64,000 nucleotides of DNA from Thomasclavelia spiroformis DSM 1552 (GCF_025149465.1 NZ_CP102275.1:1984001-2048000), one strand, 5' to 3'. Positions 28,543 to 36,187 are shown, numbered from the stretch's first letter. Notes: a model not told the origin generated them from the sequence alone. A program made the numbers and translations.

Positions 28543-29700
28543 TTAAACTATTACTTTTTTAGCATCTATTTCTTGATTACCATTATAAATTTTTCCTATT
28601 GGTGCATATCCTTCACCACTAACATCCATTTGACAATCAACTGTCCATAAATGATTAACCGTCATTTCATTTTGAGTTAATGTTCCTGTTTTATCAGAAC
28701 ATATAACATTAGTACATCCTAATGTTTCAACTGCAGATAATTTTTTAACTAATGCATTTTCTTTAGCCATTCGTTGTACTGATAAGGCTAATGATAATGT
28801 AACAGCTGGTAATAACCCTTCAGGAATAAAAGCAACGATCATACCCAAAGCAAAAATAAATGATTCTAATAAGGGATCTTTGATAATAAAAATTGCAATT
28901 AACATAAAGGCTATTCCTATGCTTAAAGCAATAATTGCTATTTGCTTTGTTAAAACATTCAATTCCTTTTGTAAAGGTGATAATGTTTTTTCAGTATTTT
29001 GTGTTAAATCAGCAATTTTTCCAAATTCACTATTCATCCCAGTAGCAACAACGACACAATGACATGTTCCTGAAGCAACTGTTGTACCTGTAAAAATCAT
29101 ATTTTCAGCTTCAAGGTATGAAACTTCTTCTTTTAAAGCTTCAAAATTTTTTCTAATTGGGTTACTTTCTCCTGTCAAAGTAGATTGATCAACTTGAAAA
29201 TCACTACAACGCAAAATTCTTGCATCCCCGCAAATACGATCACCTTCTTCTAAAATCATTATATCACCAGGAACAATTTCTTCTGCTAAAATTTTTACTT
29301 CTTTACCATTTCTAACAACACGAGCATATGAAGGCATCATTTTTTGCAATGCATTGGTTGCCTTTTCAGCTTTAAATTCTTGAAAAAAAGAAAAAAATCC
29401 ATTAATTAAATTTACACAAAAAATTGCTATTCCTAATTCTATAGTTCCTGACAAAATTGCAAGTAAACCACTACCCCATAAAAGTAATGCCATTAAGCTA
29501 GTAAAATTTGAAAATAATTTTTTAATCATCGGTGTTTCTTTTTTACTAGCTATTTCATTTTTACCATACTTTTCAATTCGTTCTTTTACTTGAACTTCTG
29601 ATAAACCTTCCATGCTACTATTCATTAAAGTATAAGCTTCAACAGGTGTCAGGTACATTATTTGATGATCATTAAATTTATTATTTTTATTCATATTCAT
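28543..29700 (-). CDS. P-type cation ATPase, N-terminal fragment (frameshifted gene)
   Basis: These 385 codons hold the cation-ATPase N-domain, the first membrane pair, the actuator domain with LTGESNPI, PEGLLPA in the M4 metal site and the phosphorylation motif ICSDKTGTLTQ. The frame ends DAKKVIV-stop. A run of six A within GCTAAAAAAGT is the likely site of the shift: one extra A would continue as SNSLNLLLSGAVLCSN into the downstream fragment. This is either an inactivating one-base loss or a sequence error. The phase is wrong for a classical A AAA AAG slip. Confidence 0.85.
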   Translation of the reverse strand: MNMNKNNKFNDHQIMYLTPVEAYTLMNSSMEGLSEVQVKERIEKYGKNEIASKKETPMIKKLFSNFTSLMALLLWGSGLLAILSGTIELGIAIFCVNLINGFFSFFQEFKAEKATNALQKMMPSYARVVRNGKEVKILAEEIVPGDIMILEEGDRICGDARILRCSDFQVDQSTLTGESNPIRKNFEALKEEVSYLEAENMIFTGTTVASGTCHCVVVATGMNSEFGKIADLTQNTEKTLSPLQKELNVLTKQIAIIALSIGIAFMLIAIFIIKDPLLESFIFALGMIVAFIPEGLLPAVTLSLALSVQRMAKENALVKKLSAVETLGCTNVICSDKTGTLTQNEMTVNHLWTVDCQMDVSGEGYAPIGKIYNGNQEIDAKKVIV

Positions 29701-29791
29701 ACAATAAATCTCCTAATATTACTATGTTTTTCTTATCTATAAACAAAATTAATTTTTAATGATATCATTTTCATCTCCTTTCAAGCCTGTC

Positions 29792-29959
29792 AAAATAAAA
29801 AACAGATCCACAAGTGAATCTGTCTGTATCGTAATTTACTAAACTATAAATAGCTGTTTTAACGTAATTTTACATTGAATAAATAAAGCATATGCTTTAT
29901 GACAGACTCCACCACTTATTCAACGCCCAAATCATAGCACAACCTATATAAAGAGTCAA
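29792..29959 (-). promoter_or_regulatory. promoter and terminator-containing leader RNA of the ATPase-RCK operon
   Basis: The minus-strand promoter is TTGACT (29959-29954), 17 bases, TATGAT (29936-29931). The predicted RNA starts near 29924. It forms an 11-bp stem (29916-29926 with 29872-29882) enclosing an 18-base palindrome ATAAAGCATATGCTTTAT. Farther on comes an intrinsic terminator (29803-29811 with 29814-29822, then T6). The segment GTGGAGTCTGTC (29912-29901) inside the first structure can pair with GACAGATTCAC (29824-29814), the 5' arm of the terminator. This is a switch-like arrangement. I cannot match it to a known riboswitch class. Confidence 0.6.
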
Positions 29960-30014
29960 CAAATACTATCACTATCTTTTTTTATAAAAAAGAATTAACA
30001 TTTTATGTTAATTC

Positions 30015-30980
30015 CTATAAATTTACTATATACACTTTTCCTTGACATGATATTCTAAGTTGTTTTTTATTATTAACAATAGAATCAGGAACATTGAATG
30101 CAAAATGTACAAATTTACTTTGATCATTTGCGATATTAGTACTTAATCCTTTATCCAAAGTAGTTCTTTCATCATTTTCACATAATACAATTGCTGGATA
30201 TTCATTTCCATCAGCATCAATTAATTTCATTGTTAAAAGATTACTTGCTAACAAATCATTTCCAGAAACATTTTTTACTGTAGCATTTACATCAACATAA
30301 CTACTACTTTCATCATCCACCTTATAATAAGTATATAAGCCAGTTGGATTAGCTGGATTTATTTCTTTTGTAGTATTTACTGCTTGTAATGTAACTTCAC
30401 TATAACCTTCAAATACAGTCAATTCATTTAAATTCATCTTTATATATTTTTCATCAACATTATCTAATTTAAATTTTAAACTAGCTTTTTCTGGTTCTTC
30501 TTTTGTTGTTGAAAGTATAAAATTAACTTGTTTATCTAATTTTTTGGGATTTACCTCAGCATAAAAATGTACTCTTCTTGAACTATCTCCAGCAATAATT
30601 CCATCTTGACTTAATGAAGTACCATTTTCACTTACCATAGCTAATGCTGATAAATATTCTTCATCACCAATTTTAAAAGAAGCAGTTAATTTTTTTGTTA
30701 TATCTAGATCAGTAGATTTTAAATTTTTAATATTTACGATCAAATCTAATAAAACATTACTTTCTTTTTGTGGTTTATAATAAGTATAAGTATCGTTGAT
30801 CGTATCAGGAATGATCTGTTTTGGTTTTCCAATACTTTCTATTTGATATGATATTAAATTATCTAATTTATTTTCTTTGTTCCATTTTATTGTTTTTGTT
30901 GTATCTTGATTTTCTTGACTACAAGCAGTTAAACCAAATGTTACTAGACATACTAACAATATTTTTATTATCTTTTTCAT
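30015..30980 (-). CDS. lipoprotein with two repeated domains
   Basis: This 321-residue protein has a lipoprotein signal, MKKIIKILLVCLVTFGLTAC, with the lipobox Cys at 20. The mature part is a tandem duplication. Each half begins with a TYTYYK or LYTYYK motif (near residues 65 and 215) followed by about 90 residues of beta-rich sequence ending HFYAEVNP or HFAFNVPD. It resembles DUF4352-like immunoglobulin-type modules of surface lipoproteins, but no function is known. It is probably bound to the outer face of the membrane. Confidence 0.75.
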   Translation of the reverse strand: MKKIIKILLVCLVTFGLTACSQENQDTTKTIKWNKENKLDNLISYQIESIGKPKQIIPDTINDTYTYYKPQKESNVLLDLIVNIKNLKSTDLDITKKLTASFKIGDEEYLSALAMVSENGTSLSQDGIIAGDSSRRVHFYAEVNPKKLDKQVNFILSTTKEEPEKASLKFKLDNVDEKYIKMNLNELTVFEGYSEVTLQAVNTTKEINPANPTGLYTYYKVDDESSSYVDVNATVKNVSGNDLLASNLLTMKLIDADGNEYPAIVLCENDERTTLDKGLSTNIANDQSKFVHFAFNVPDSIVNNKKQLRISCQGKVYIVNL

Positions 30981-31142
30981 AGTTCCTCCTTTTCATAACC
31001 TTTTTTAATACATATATTTTACTACAAATAACTTTATAAAACCACATTTTAAATAATCTCATTTATTTTTCTAATAATAACTTTTTTGTATTAATATAAA
31101 TTTGTTTTATTTAACTAGCTATTTTCTCTTTAAAAAATAAAA

Positions 31143-31242
31143 ACTACCCTTTTTATAATTTATTATAAAAATAAAAGTAGTGTCTTTTTTACTTATAATA
31201 ATATTATTACTATTTATATAAAACCTTATTAGTTTAATTATA
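31143..31242 (-). promoter_or_regulatory. short transcript or attenuated leader upstream of the lipoprotein gene
   Basis: On the minus strand an extended -10 TGATATAAT (TATAAT at 31242-31237) is followed about 55 bases later by a bipartite hairpin. Its outer arms are ACTAC/GTAGT (31181-31177, 31147-31143) and its inner 10-bp arms TTTTTATAAT/ATTATAAAAA (31171-31162, 31159-31150). A T-rich run follows. It could end a small RNA of about 90 bases or attenuate the downstream lipoprotein gene. The -35 box is unclear. Confidence 0.35.
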
Positions 31243-31462
31243 TCATAAATCAATAAAAAAGATACAAAAAGCACAATTTTTGAAATAAACTTGAATATCT
31301 TTTATTATTAAGTTATATTTTAAGTGGATAAAGAAAAGTGATTAAAACTATTCTTCATAAAGAAATATTTGGATAAATGGTTAAGAAATATAATTATTGT
31401 AATATGATGGGATAAATAGCTAATTTAATTTTGTTTGTACATCCAAATATTTTGAATTTTAA

Positions 31463-31493
31463 AAGAATTGTGGCAGAGTAAACCACAATTCTT
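31463..31493 (-). terminator. terminator of the ABC-F gene
   Basis: An 11-bp stem, AAGAATTGTGG (31463-31473) with CCACAATTCTT (31483-31493), lies just past the minus-strand stop at 31500. Confidence 0.8.
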
Positions 31494-31499
31494 TTTTAT

Positions 31500-32921
31500 T
31501 TATATTAATACTTTTTTAGTAGCAACATTATCACAAAAATATTGATCATGCTCCACAAATAAAACTGTAGCATCGAAAGATAATAACAGCTCTTGAATTT
31601 GCATTCTTGTAAAAATATCTAAATAATTTAATGGCTCATCCAAAATATATAAGTGTGCAGATTGACATAAAACTCCAGCTAACATTACTTTCTTTTTTTG
31701 TCCTTTACTATAAGTACTAATATCTTGTAAAAATAACTCTCGAGAAAAATCTATTTTACGTAAAATCGTTTTGAATAAACTAAGATCCAAATCATTATTT
31801 CTGGCATAATCATCCAAACTACCTGATAAATTGCTGTCATCTTGCGACAAATACGCAATTTTTAAATTAGATCCAATATTAATTTTACCTTCATATTCAA
31901 TATTTCCACCCATAATCAATTTAATAATACTTGATTTTCCAGAACCATTTTTACCTACTAAATTAATTCGTTCATGACGATTTATACTAAAACTTACATT
32001 TTCAACAATTGCTCGATTGTCATAAATTATTTTAATATTCTCTAAATAACATAAGCATTTTTTAGAATAAACTAATGGTGCTATTTTTAATTTTTCAACA
32101 ATTTCAACATTTTTTGAGCGTTGCATCATTTTAGCAGCTTTATGCCCAATAAAACCTCTATCACCTTTTTCACCAGATACACGAGCACTTTTCGTTGCTT
32201 CTACTTTATGTGACCAACTTTCATTTTGTTTTGCTGCTGTTTTTAATCTTTTTATATCTTTTTTTAAATGTTTATTTTTTTGAATTTCTAATTCATCTTG
32301 ATTATTTTTTAACTCATACCAAAGCGAAAAATTTCCTTTTATTACCTCTATACTAGTTCGATTAATTACAAGTACATGATCAATACAACTATCTAAAAAA
32401 TTACGATCATGACTTACTAAAATAAAGCCTTTCTTTTTTCTTAAATAATTACTTAAAATCTTTCTTCCATGATAGTCTAAATGATTAGTAGGTTCATCAA
32501 TCAAAACGATATCATGTGGTTTTAAAAATAAAACAGCTAAAAGTACTTTAGTTTGTTCACCTTTAGATAAAGTTGAAAACATTTGATCTAAAACAATTAA
32601 ATCAACAGCAAATAAAGACAATTCTCTTTCAACTTCCCATAATTGATAATCATCTAAAATATTATCAATAATATCAATTGTTTTTAAATTCTCATCTTTG
32701 ATTAAAAAAGGAAAATAATCAAATAAATAATTTTGTGTAATCTCTCCTTGATAATCATAATTACCACAAAACAAATTTAATAAAGTTGTTTTTCCTTTAC
32801 CATTTCTGCCAATTAAACCTAACTTCCAATTAGTATCGATTTTAAAACTAATATTATCAAACACATTTTCAGTTTGATTATCATAACCAAATGTCAAATT
32901 CTTTACTTCTAATAATCCCAT
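31500..32921 (-). CDS. ABC-F ribosomal protection-type ATPase (Lsa/Vga-like)
   Basis: This 473-residue cytosolic protein has two ABC domains and no membrane segments. The first Walker A is GRNGKGKTT (38-46), with LSKGEQTKVLL and IDEPTNHLD. The linker carries WSHKVEATKSARV and GFIGHKAAKMMQRSKN, as in the Lsa/Vga group. The second Walker A is GKNGSGKSS, with YSKGQKKKVML and LDEPLNYLD. Such proteins bind the ribosomal E site and dislodge lincosamides, streptogramin A or pleuromutilins. The upstream attenuator supports an antibiotic-inducible role. The exact spectrum is inferred only. Confidence 0.88.
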   Translation of the reverse strand: MGLLEVKNLTFGYDNQTENVFDNISFKIDTNWKLGLIGRNGKGKTTLLNLFCGNYDYQGEITQNYLFDYFPFLIKDENLKTIDIIDNILDDYQLWEVERELSLFAVDLIVLDQMFSTLSKGEQTKVLLAVLFLKPHDIVLIDEPTNHLDYHGRKILSNYLRKKKGFILVSHDRNFLDSCIDHVLVINRTSIEVIKGNFSLWYELKNNQDELEIQKNKHLKKDIKRLKTAAKQNESWSHKVEATKSARVSGEKGDRGFIGHKAAKMMQRSKNVEIVEKLKIAPLVYSKKCLCYLENIKIIYDNRAIVENVSFSINRHERINLVGKNGSGKSSIIKLIMGGNIEYEGKINIGSNLKIAYLSQDDSNLSGSLDDYARNNDLDLSLFKTILRKIDFSRELFLQDISTYSKGQKKKVMLAGVLCQSAHLYILDEPLNYLDIFTRMQIQELLLSFDATVLFVEHDQYFCDNVATKKVLI

Positions 32922-32941
32922 CTAATATTCCTCCCATAAAT

Positions 32942-33078
32942 AAAATAAAAAGCTACAAGAAAATATATACTCGTAGCTAAAAATATTAGATAACATGTAT
33001 AAATAAAAGGATATATTTTCTTGCACGCAAAAACAGTTGATCACTGTCATTTAATTTTTAGCAAGAAAATCTATACAT
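32942..33078 (-). promoter_or_regulatory. ribosome-mediated transcription attenuator of the ABC-F gene
   Basis: Three pairings can be read on the minus strand. (1) ATTTTCTTGC inside the uORF (33070-33061) pairs with GCAAGAAAAT (33024-33015). (2) CAAGAAAATATAT (33023-33011) pairs perfectly over 13 bp with ATATATTTTCTTG (32968-32956). (3) An intrinsic terminator, AGCTAC (32978-32973) with GTAGCT (32956-32951), is followed by TTTTATTTT. A ribosome stalled on the uORF would free the segment for pairing 2 and abolish the terminator, giving drug-induced readthrough into the ABC-F gene. Confidence 0.78.
33058..33078 (-). CDS. six-residue leader peptide MYRFSC
   Basis: ATG at 33078 follows GGGGTGGAAGG; the frame reads MYRFSC and stops at 33058-33060. 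It overlaps the first strand of the attenuator, so its translation state decides the fold. Very short leader peptides of this sort precede many antibiotic-resistance ABC-F and erm genes. Confidence 0.6.
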   Translation of the reverse strand: MYRFSC

Positions 33079-33123
33079 CCTTCCACCCCATTTCAATAAG
33101 AATATAACAAATAAAAATAATTT

Positions 33124-33528
33124 TTACAAGTATTTATTCTCTATTTCATCAATAAATAACTCTAAAAGTTCAATACTCTTATCAAAATAATATAATTGTA
33201 AAATATCACTTTCATTAAAGCCTAATTTTATCCATCGATATAAAATATCACGTTTATACAGTGAAATTCTTTCAAGATCTAATTTATATTTTTTTATAAA
33301 TTTATTAACAGCTCTCATTGTTTGAGCATATTCACAAATCAAACAATCTTGGCCATAATTTCTCGCCATATATTCTACATAGCTCAAAAAAATCTGTTTA
33401 AACTCTTCACCGTCAATATTCTTTAGATACTCTTTCAAACGCTTTAATATTAAATCAACATCATCTTCTAACACACAATCACCATTGAATCTAAATTTAA
33501 TTCTTCTCTTTATTTTCCAATAATTCAT
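33124..33528 (-). CDS. hypothetical protein paired with an EIIB-like protein
   Basis: This 134-residue, mostly helical, charged protein contains CLICEYAQTMRAVNKFIKKY in the middle and no membrane segment. No family is recognised. Its start overlaps the end of the EIIB-like gene by 32 bases in another frame, so the two are co-translated and probably work together, perhaps as a regulatory pair linked to the PTS. It has no clear ribosome binding site of its own. Confidence 0.6.
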   Translation of the reverse strand: MNYWKIKRRIKFRFNGDCVLEDDVDLILKRLKEYLKNIDGEEFKQIFLSYVEYMARNYGQDCLICEYAQTMRAVNKFIKKYKLDLERISLYKRDILYRWIKLGFNESDILQLYYFDKSIELLELFIDEIENKYL

Positions 33529-34114
33529 TTATTATCATTAAAGCACCTGAAAAATCATTCATTGCAAATATTTTTGTAGGAATCACTACGACATCTTTTC
33601 CTGGTAAAAGTACCTCCACTTGAGGCAATAAATAACTAATTTGCGGTGCTAACATAATAATATCATAATCTTTTGCAATATCTTGTAATCTCGAATATCC
33701 AGTAGCAGTTATTTGATAAGATAATTTATTTAGTTTAGCCAACTCCATCATTTTACTTGCAAACAGCGTTGTTGTTAATCCCCCACTACAACAAAGTAAA
33801 ATACTTACAAAAGGACGATTTGCTACCTCAAAAATACAATCGATCATATCTTCAAAAAGTTTAATTGCATGATTTAAATATTTTAATTTAAAATGTAAAT
33901 AAAAAACAACATCATTATTCAAGCAATTAATTATCTTTTGTTCAAATATTCCATCACCATAATATTTAATCATTGCTTCAATATCATTGTATTTTATAAT
34001 AATCGTATCCTCATTATCATTTTCAAATTTAATTTTCAAATTATATTTTTTTCCCTGGTTCACAATCCATTTAAGATAAAATATTGAATTAATTTCCAGA
34101 TAAAACTCATCCAT
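33497..34114 (-). CDS. PTS EIIB (lactose/cellobiose-type) domain protein with novel N-terminus
   Basis: In this 205-residue protein residues ~101-200 form a PTS_IIB lac/cel-type domain: VSILLCCSGGLTTTLFASKMM with the phosphorylatable Cys (C109 by alignment to CSAGMS), and DIIMLAPQISYLLPQV. The first ~100 residues (MDEFYLEINSIFYLKWIV...) match nothing I know. Normal EIIB subunits lack this part. With no EIIA or EIIC gene nearby, a regulatory or orphan phosphoacceptor role is plausible. Confidence 0.7.
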   Translation of the reverse strand: MDEFYLEINSIFYLKWIVNQGKKYNLKIKFENDNEDTIIIKYNDIEAMIKYYGDGIFEQKIINCLNNDVVFYLHFKLKYLNHAIKLFEDMIDCIFEVANRPFVSILLCCSGGLTTTLFASKMMELAKLNKLSYQITATGYSRLQDIAKDYDIIMLAPQISYLLPQVEVLLPGKDVVVIPTKIFAMNDFSGALMIINELLENKEKN

Positions 34115-34202
34115 AGTAATTCCTCCAAAACCCCTATTAATAATTATACTATGTTTTAGAAAGGTTTACAAATTTCTAAACAATGAGTTTCACTAAACAT
34201 AA

Positions 34203-34295
34203 TTATTCTTGTGCATTAGAATTATTCTTATACTGCTCTTTTTCATCTATAATTTGATTTTTATAATCATCTTGATTCATACTTTTATCCTTCAT
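34203..34295 (-). CDS. 30-residue hydrophilic peptide
   Basis: ATG at 34295 is preceded by GGGTGA. The product is charged and Asn/Gln/Lys-rich (MKDKSMNQDDYKNQIIDEKE and so on). It lies 26 bases after the next small gene and is divergent from the S24 regulator. No family is known. Confidence 0.4.
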   Translation of the reverse strand: MKDKSMNQDDYKNQIIDEKEQYKNNSNAQE

Positions 34296-34321
34296 ATTAT
34301 CACCCATAAATAGTATGTCCA

Positions 34322-34444
34322 TTATAATAAAATCAAATCAATTAAATAACAAGATAAATCAGCCATTAAATATGCTAAAGCTAAAATACTAGCAGTTACT
34401 GTAATTATTCCTCTTCCTGTTAAATTAAGTTTCCTATAATTCAT
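34322..34444 (-). CDS. 40-residue membrane peptide
   Basis: ATG at 34444 (or the adjacent 34447) follows GGAGGG. The sequence is MNYRKLNLTGRG, a hydrophobic helix IITVTASILALAYLMADL, then CYLIDLILL. A minus-strand promoter TTGACA (34528-34523), 17 bases, TATATT lies upstream, beside the operator-like sites of the divergent S24 regulator, which may control it. The family is unknown. Confidence 0.5.
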   Translation of the reverse strand: MNYRKLNLTGRGIITVTASILALAYLMADLSCYLIDLILL

Positions 34445-34486
34445 CATTATCCCTCCAAAATATTTTTATTTTAAATTAGTTTCTTT

Positions 34487-34602
34487 TTAAGACACTTTTA
34501 ATATAAAACATTTATAATTCTTTGTCAATAAAAAGTATCTTTTTTAGACACTATTCAAATAATATTTGCATTAAATTAAAATTAATAGTAAAATTAAGAC
34601 AC
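34487..34602. promoter_or_regulatory. divergent regulatory region with three repeated half-sites
   Basis: The motif TTAAGACAC or TTAGACAC occurs at 34487-34495, 34544-34551 and 34594-34602, all in the same orientation. It flanks the leftward promoter (TTGACA at 34528-34523) and the region just before the + strand regulator's GGAGTG site. I infer operator sites for the S24-type repressor at 34618. Confidence 0.5.
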
Positions 34603-34617
34603 AAGGAGTGATAATAC

Positions 34618-35238
34618 ATGACTGGGCAACGAATTAAAAAATTACGTAAAGAAAAAGGTTTGACCCAAGAACAATTAGGCAATCTTTTAGGAGTCAAAAA
34701 ATCTGCTATCGCTAAATATGAAAATAATCGTGTCGAAAACTTAAAAAAAGAAACAATTCAAAAACTATCAGAAATATTTGAAGTTCCAGCAACTTATTTT
34801 TTAGGCATTGATGAAACTAATCAGCCAACTATAACTAATTCTATTACAATCCCTTTATATAACGATATTAGCTGTGGAACTGGTATTTTTGTTGATGATA
34901 ATATCGATGAATACATTGCCTTACCAGAATCATTATTAACTTTAAATAAAGAATATTTTTGTCAATATGCTAGTGGTGATAGTATGATCGATGAAAATAT
35001 TAATCCTGGTGATTTAATTGTTTTTGAAAAATGTAATCATTTAAAAAATGGAGATATTGGTTGCTTTACTTTAGAAGATAACATAGCAACATGTAAGAAA
35101 TTTTATCAAGATGATGATAACCAATGTATTATTTTGCAACCAGCTAATTCTAGCTATTCTCCTCTTATCATTAATTATGAAAATCAAAATGGATTTAGAA
35201 TAATTGGTAAATTAAGTCTAGTTATTAATAAAAGATAA
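34618..35238 (+). CDS. XRE-S24 (LexA/CI-like) transcriptional regulator
   Basis: This 206-residue protein has an HTH_3 domain (5-60; GLTQEQLGNLLGVKKSAIAKYENN) and a C-terminal S24 peptidase domain with the Ser of ASGDSM (S122) and a Lys in TCKKF (about K160). A Cys-Gly (86-87) occupies the place of the Ala-Gly cleavage site. Such repressors self-cleave on DNA damage or other stress. It is divergent from two tiny genes, and repeated operator-like sites lie between. Confidence 0.85.
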   Translation: MTGQRIKKLRKEKGLTQEQLGNLLGVKKSAIAKYENNRVENLKKETIQKLSEIFEVPATYFLGIDETNQPTITNSITIPLYNDISCGTGIFVDDNIDEYIALPESLLTLNKEYFCQYASGDSMIDENINPGDLIVFEKCNHLKNGDIGCFTLEDNIATCKKFYQDDDNQCIILQPANSSYSPLIINYENQNGFRIIGKLSLVINKR

Positions 35239-35270
35239 TTAACTACAATAATTGAAAACTTAGTTATACT

Positions 35271-35321
35271 AAAAAAGACAATAAACTAGTATTTGCATAA
35301 TACTATCTCATTGTCTTTTTT
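35271..35321. terminator. shared terminator between the S24 regulator and a HAD gene
   Basis: 12-bp arms, AAAAAAGACAAT (35271-35282) and its complement (35310-35321), enclose an inner AGTAT/ATACT stem. Both sides are T-rich outward. Confidence 0.75.
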
Positions 35322-35348
35322 AATATAACATATTCAACTATATAATTT

Positions 35349-36137
35349 TTATATTTCCAATATTTCTTTTATTTTACGAATAACACCTTGATTATCATTA
35401 GAATCAATAACTTGGTAAGCTATTTCTTTAATTGAATCAACTGCATTTTCCATTGCATACCCATATTTAACTTGTTGTAAAAGTTCATAATCATTCATTT
35501 GATCACCAAAAGCCATACATTCTTCAGGTTTGATATTATATAATGATTGTAAAAAAGCCATTCCTATTCCTTTATTGATATTTTTATTTTGGATATCCAT
35601 CCAAGCATTTCCAGAAGTAACTATTTTAATATGATCAGGCAATAATTTTTCTACAATTTTTATTATTTCATTAATTTTTTCATTTTGATCATATATCGAT
35701 ACTTTCATAATATCATCATTAATATCATCAAACGAATCGACAAAACGATAATTACAATAATATTTTATAATTTCATTTTTATATTTAAGATTCTTATTTA
35801 AAATATATGCCCCTTTTCTACCACATAATACAATTACTAATTCTTTATAATTAGCTAAAACATTTTTTATTTTTATTAAATCTTCATTTTCAATTATATT
35901 ACAGTATAACTGTCTTGCTCCTTTAGCTATAAAACAACCATTTTCTGCAATAAAATATATTTGTTCACTAAGTGGCACAAATTTTTGAAAAAGGCGATAA
36001 TATTGATTACCACTTGCAACGACAAACTTAATATCTCTTTTTTTAAGTTCATAAAATATATCTATAAATTCAAAATCAAACCTTTTATTTGAATCAAGAA
36101 ATGTCCCATCCATATCAGTAGCAATAAGTTTTATCAT
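35349..36137 (-). CDS. HAD-superfamily phosphatase, Cof type
   Basis: This 262-residue protein has motif I ATDMDGTFLDSN (6-17), motif II VASGNQYYRLF, a C2 cap, Lys in NKGIGM and motif III GDQMNDYELLQQVKYGYAMENA. It belongs to the same broad group as the genes at 9090, 16330 and elsewhere. The substrate is unknown. It lies 50 bases downstream of bcp on the same strand. Confidence 0.88.
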   Translation of the reverse strand: MIKLIATDMDGTFLDSNKRFDFEFIDIFYELKKRDIKFVVASGNQYYRLFQKFVPLSEQIYFIAENGCFIAKGARQLYCNIIENEDLIKIKNVLANYKELVIVLCGRKGAYILNKNLKYKNEIIKYYCNYRFVDSFDDINDDIMKVSIYDQNEKINEIIKIVEKLLPDHIKIVTSGNAWMDIQNKNINKGIGMAFLQSLYNIKPEECMAFGDQMNDYELLQQVKYGYAMENAVDSIKEIAYQVIDSNDNQGVIRKIKEILEI

Positions 36138-36187
36138 AGTATTCCCTCATTCTAATAAATAATTTATATAATTAATCATCAATTATT

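Larger units (their letters stand above)
30981..31499. other. gap with promoter, hairpin and terminator
   Basis: This contains the ribosome binding site and leader of the lipoprotein gene, a strong hairpin at 31143-31181, a promoter-like TGATATAAT near 31237-31245 (minus) and the ABC-F terminator at 31463-31493. Bases 31260-31450 show nothing I recognise. Confidence 0.45.

Noticed and set aside
28530-28570. Programmed -1 frameshifting in the ATPase gene at AAAAAAG
   Set aside because: The heptamer is in the phase AAA-AAA-G, not A-AAA-AAG, relative to the first frame, and ATPases are not known to be expressed this way; a one-base loss or error is simpler.
29897-29935. A short ORF MIWALNKWWSLS with three Trp codons at the start of the ATPase leader, resembling a trp attenuator peptide
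   Set aside because: Its ATG is part of the -10 box TATGAT, so the predicted transcript starts downstream of it; it also has no ribosome binding site and the operon has no link to tryptophan.
32922-33050. A 42-codon minus-strand ORF (MTVINCFCVQ...) filling the ABC-F leader up to the start codon
   Set aside because: No ribosome binding site and it runs through the terminator and both pairing arms; the six-codon uORF explains the layout better.
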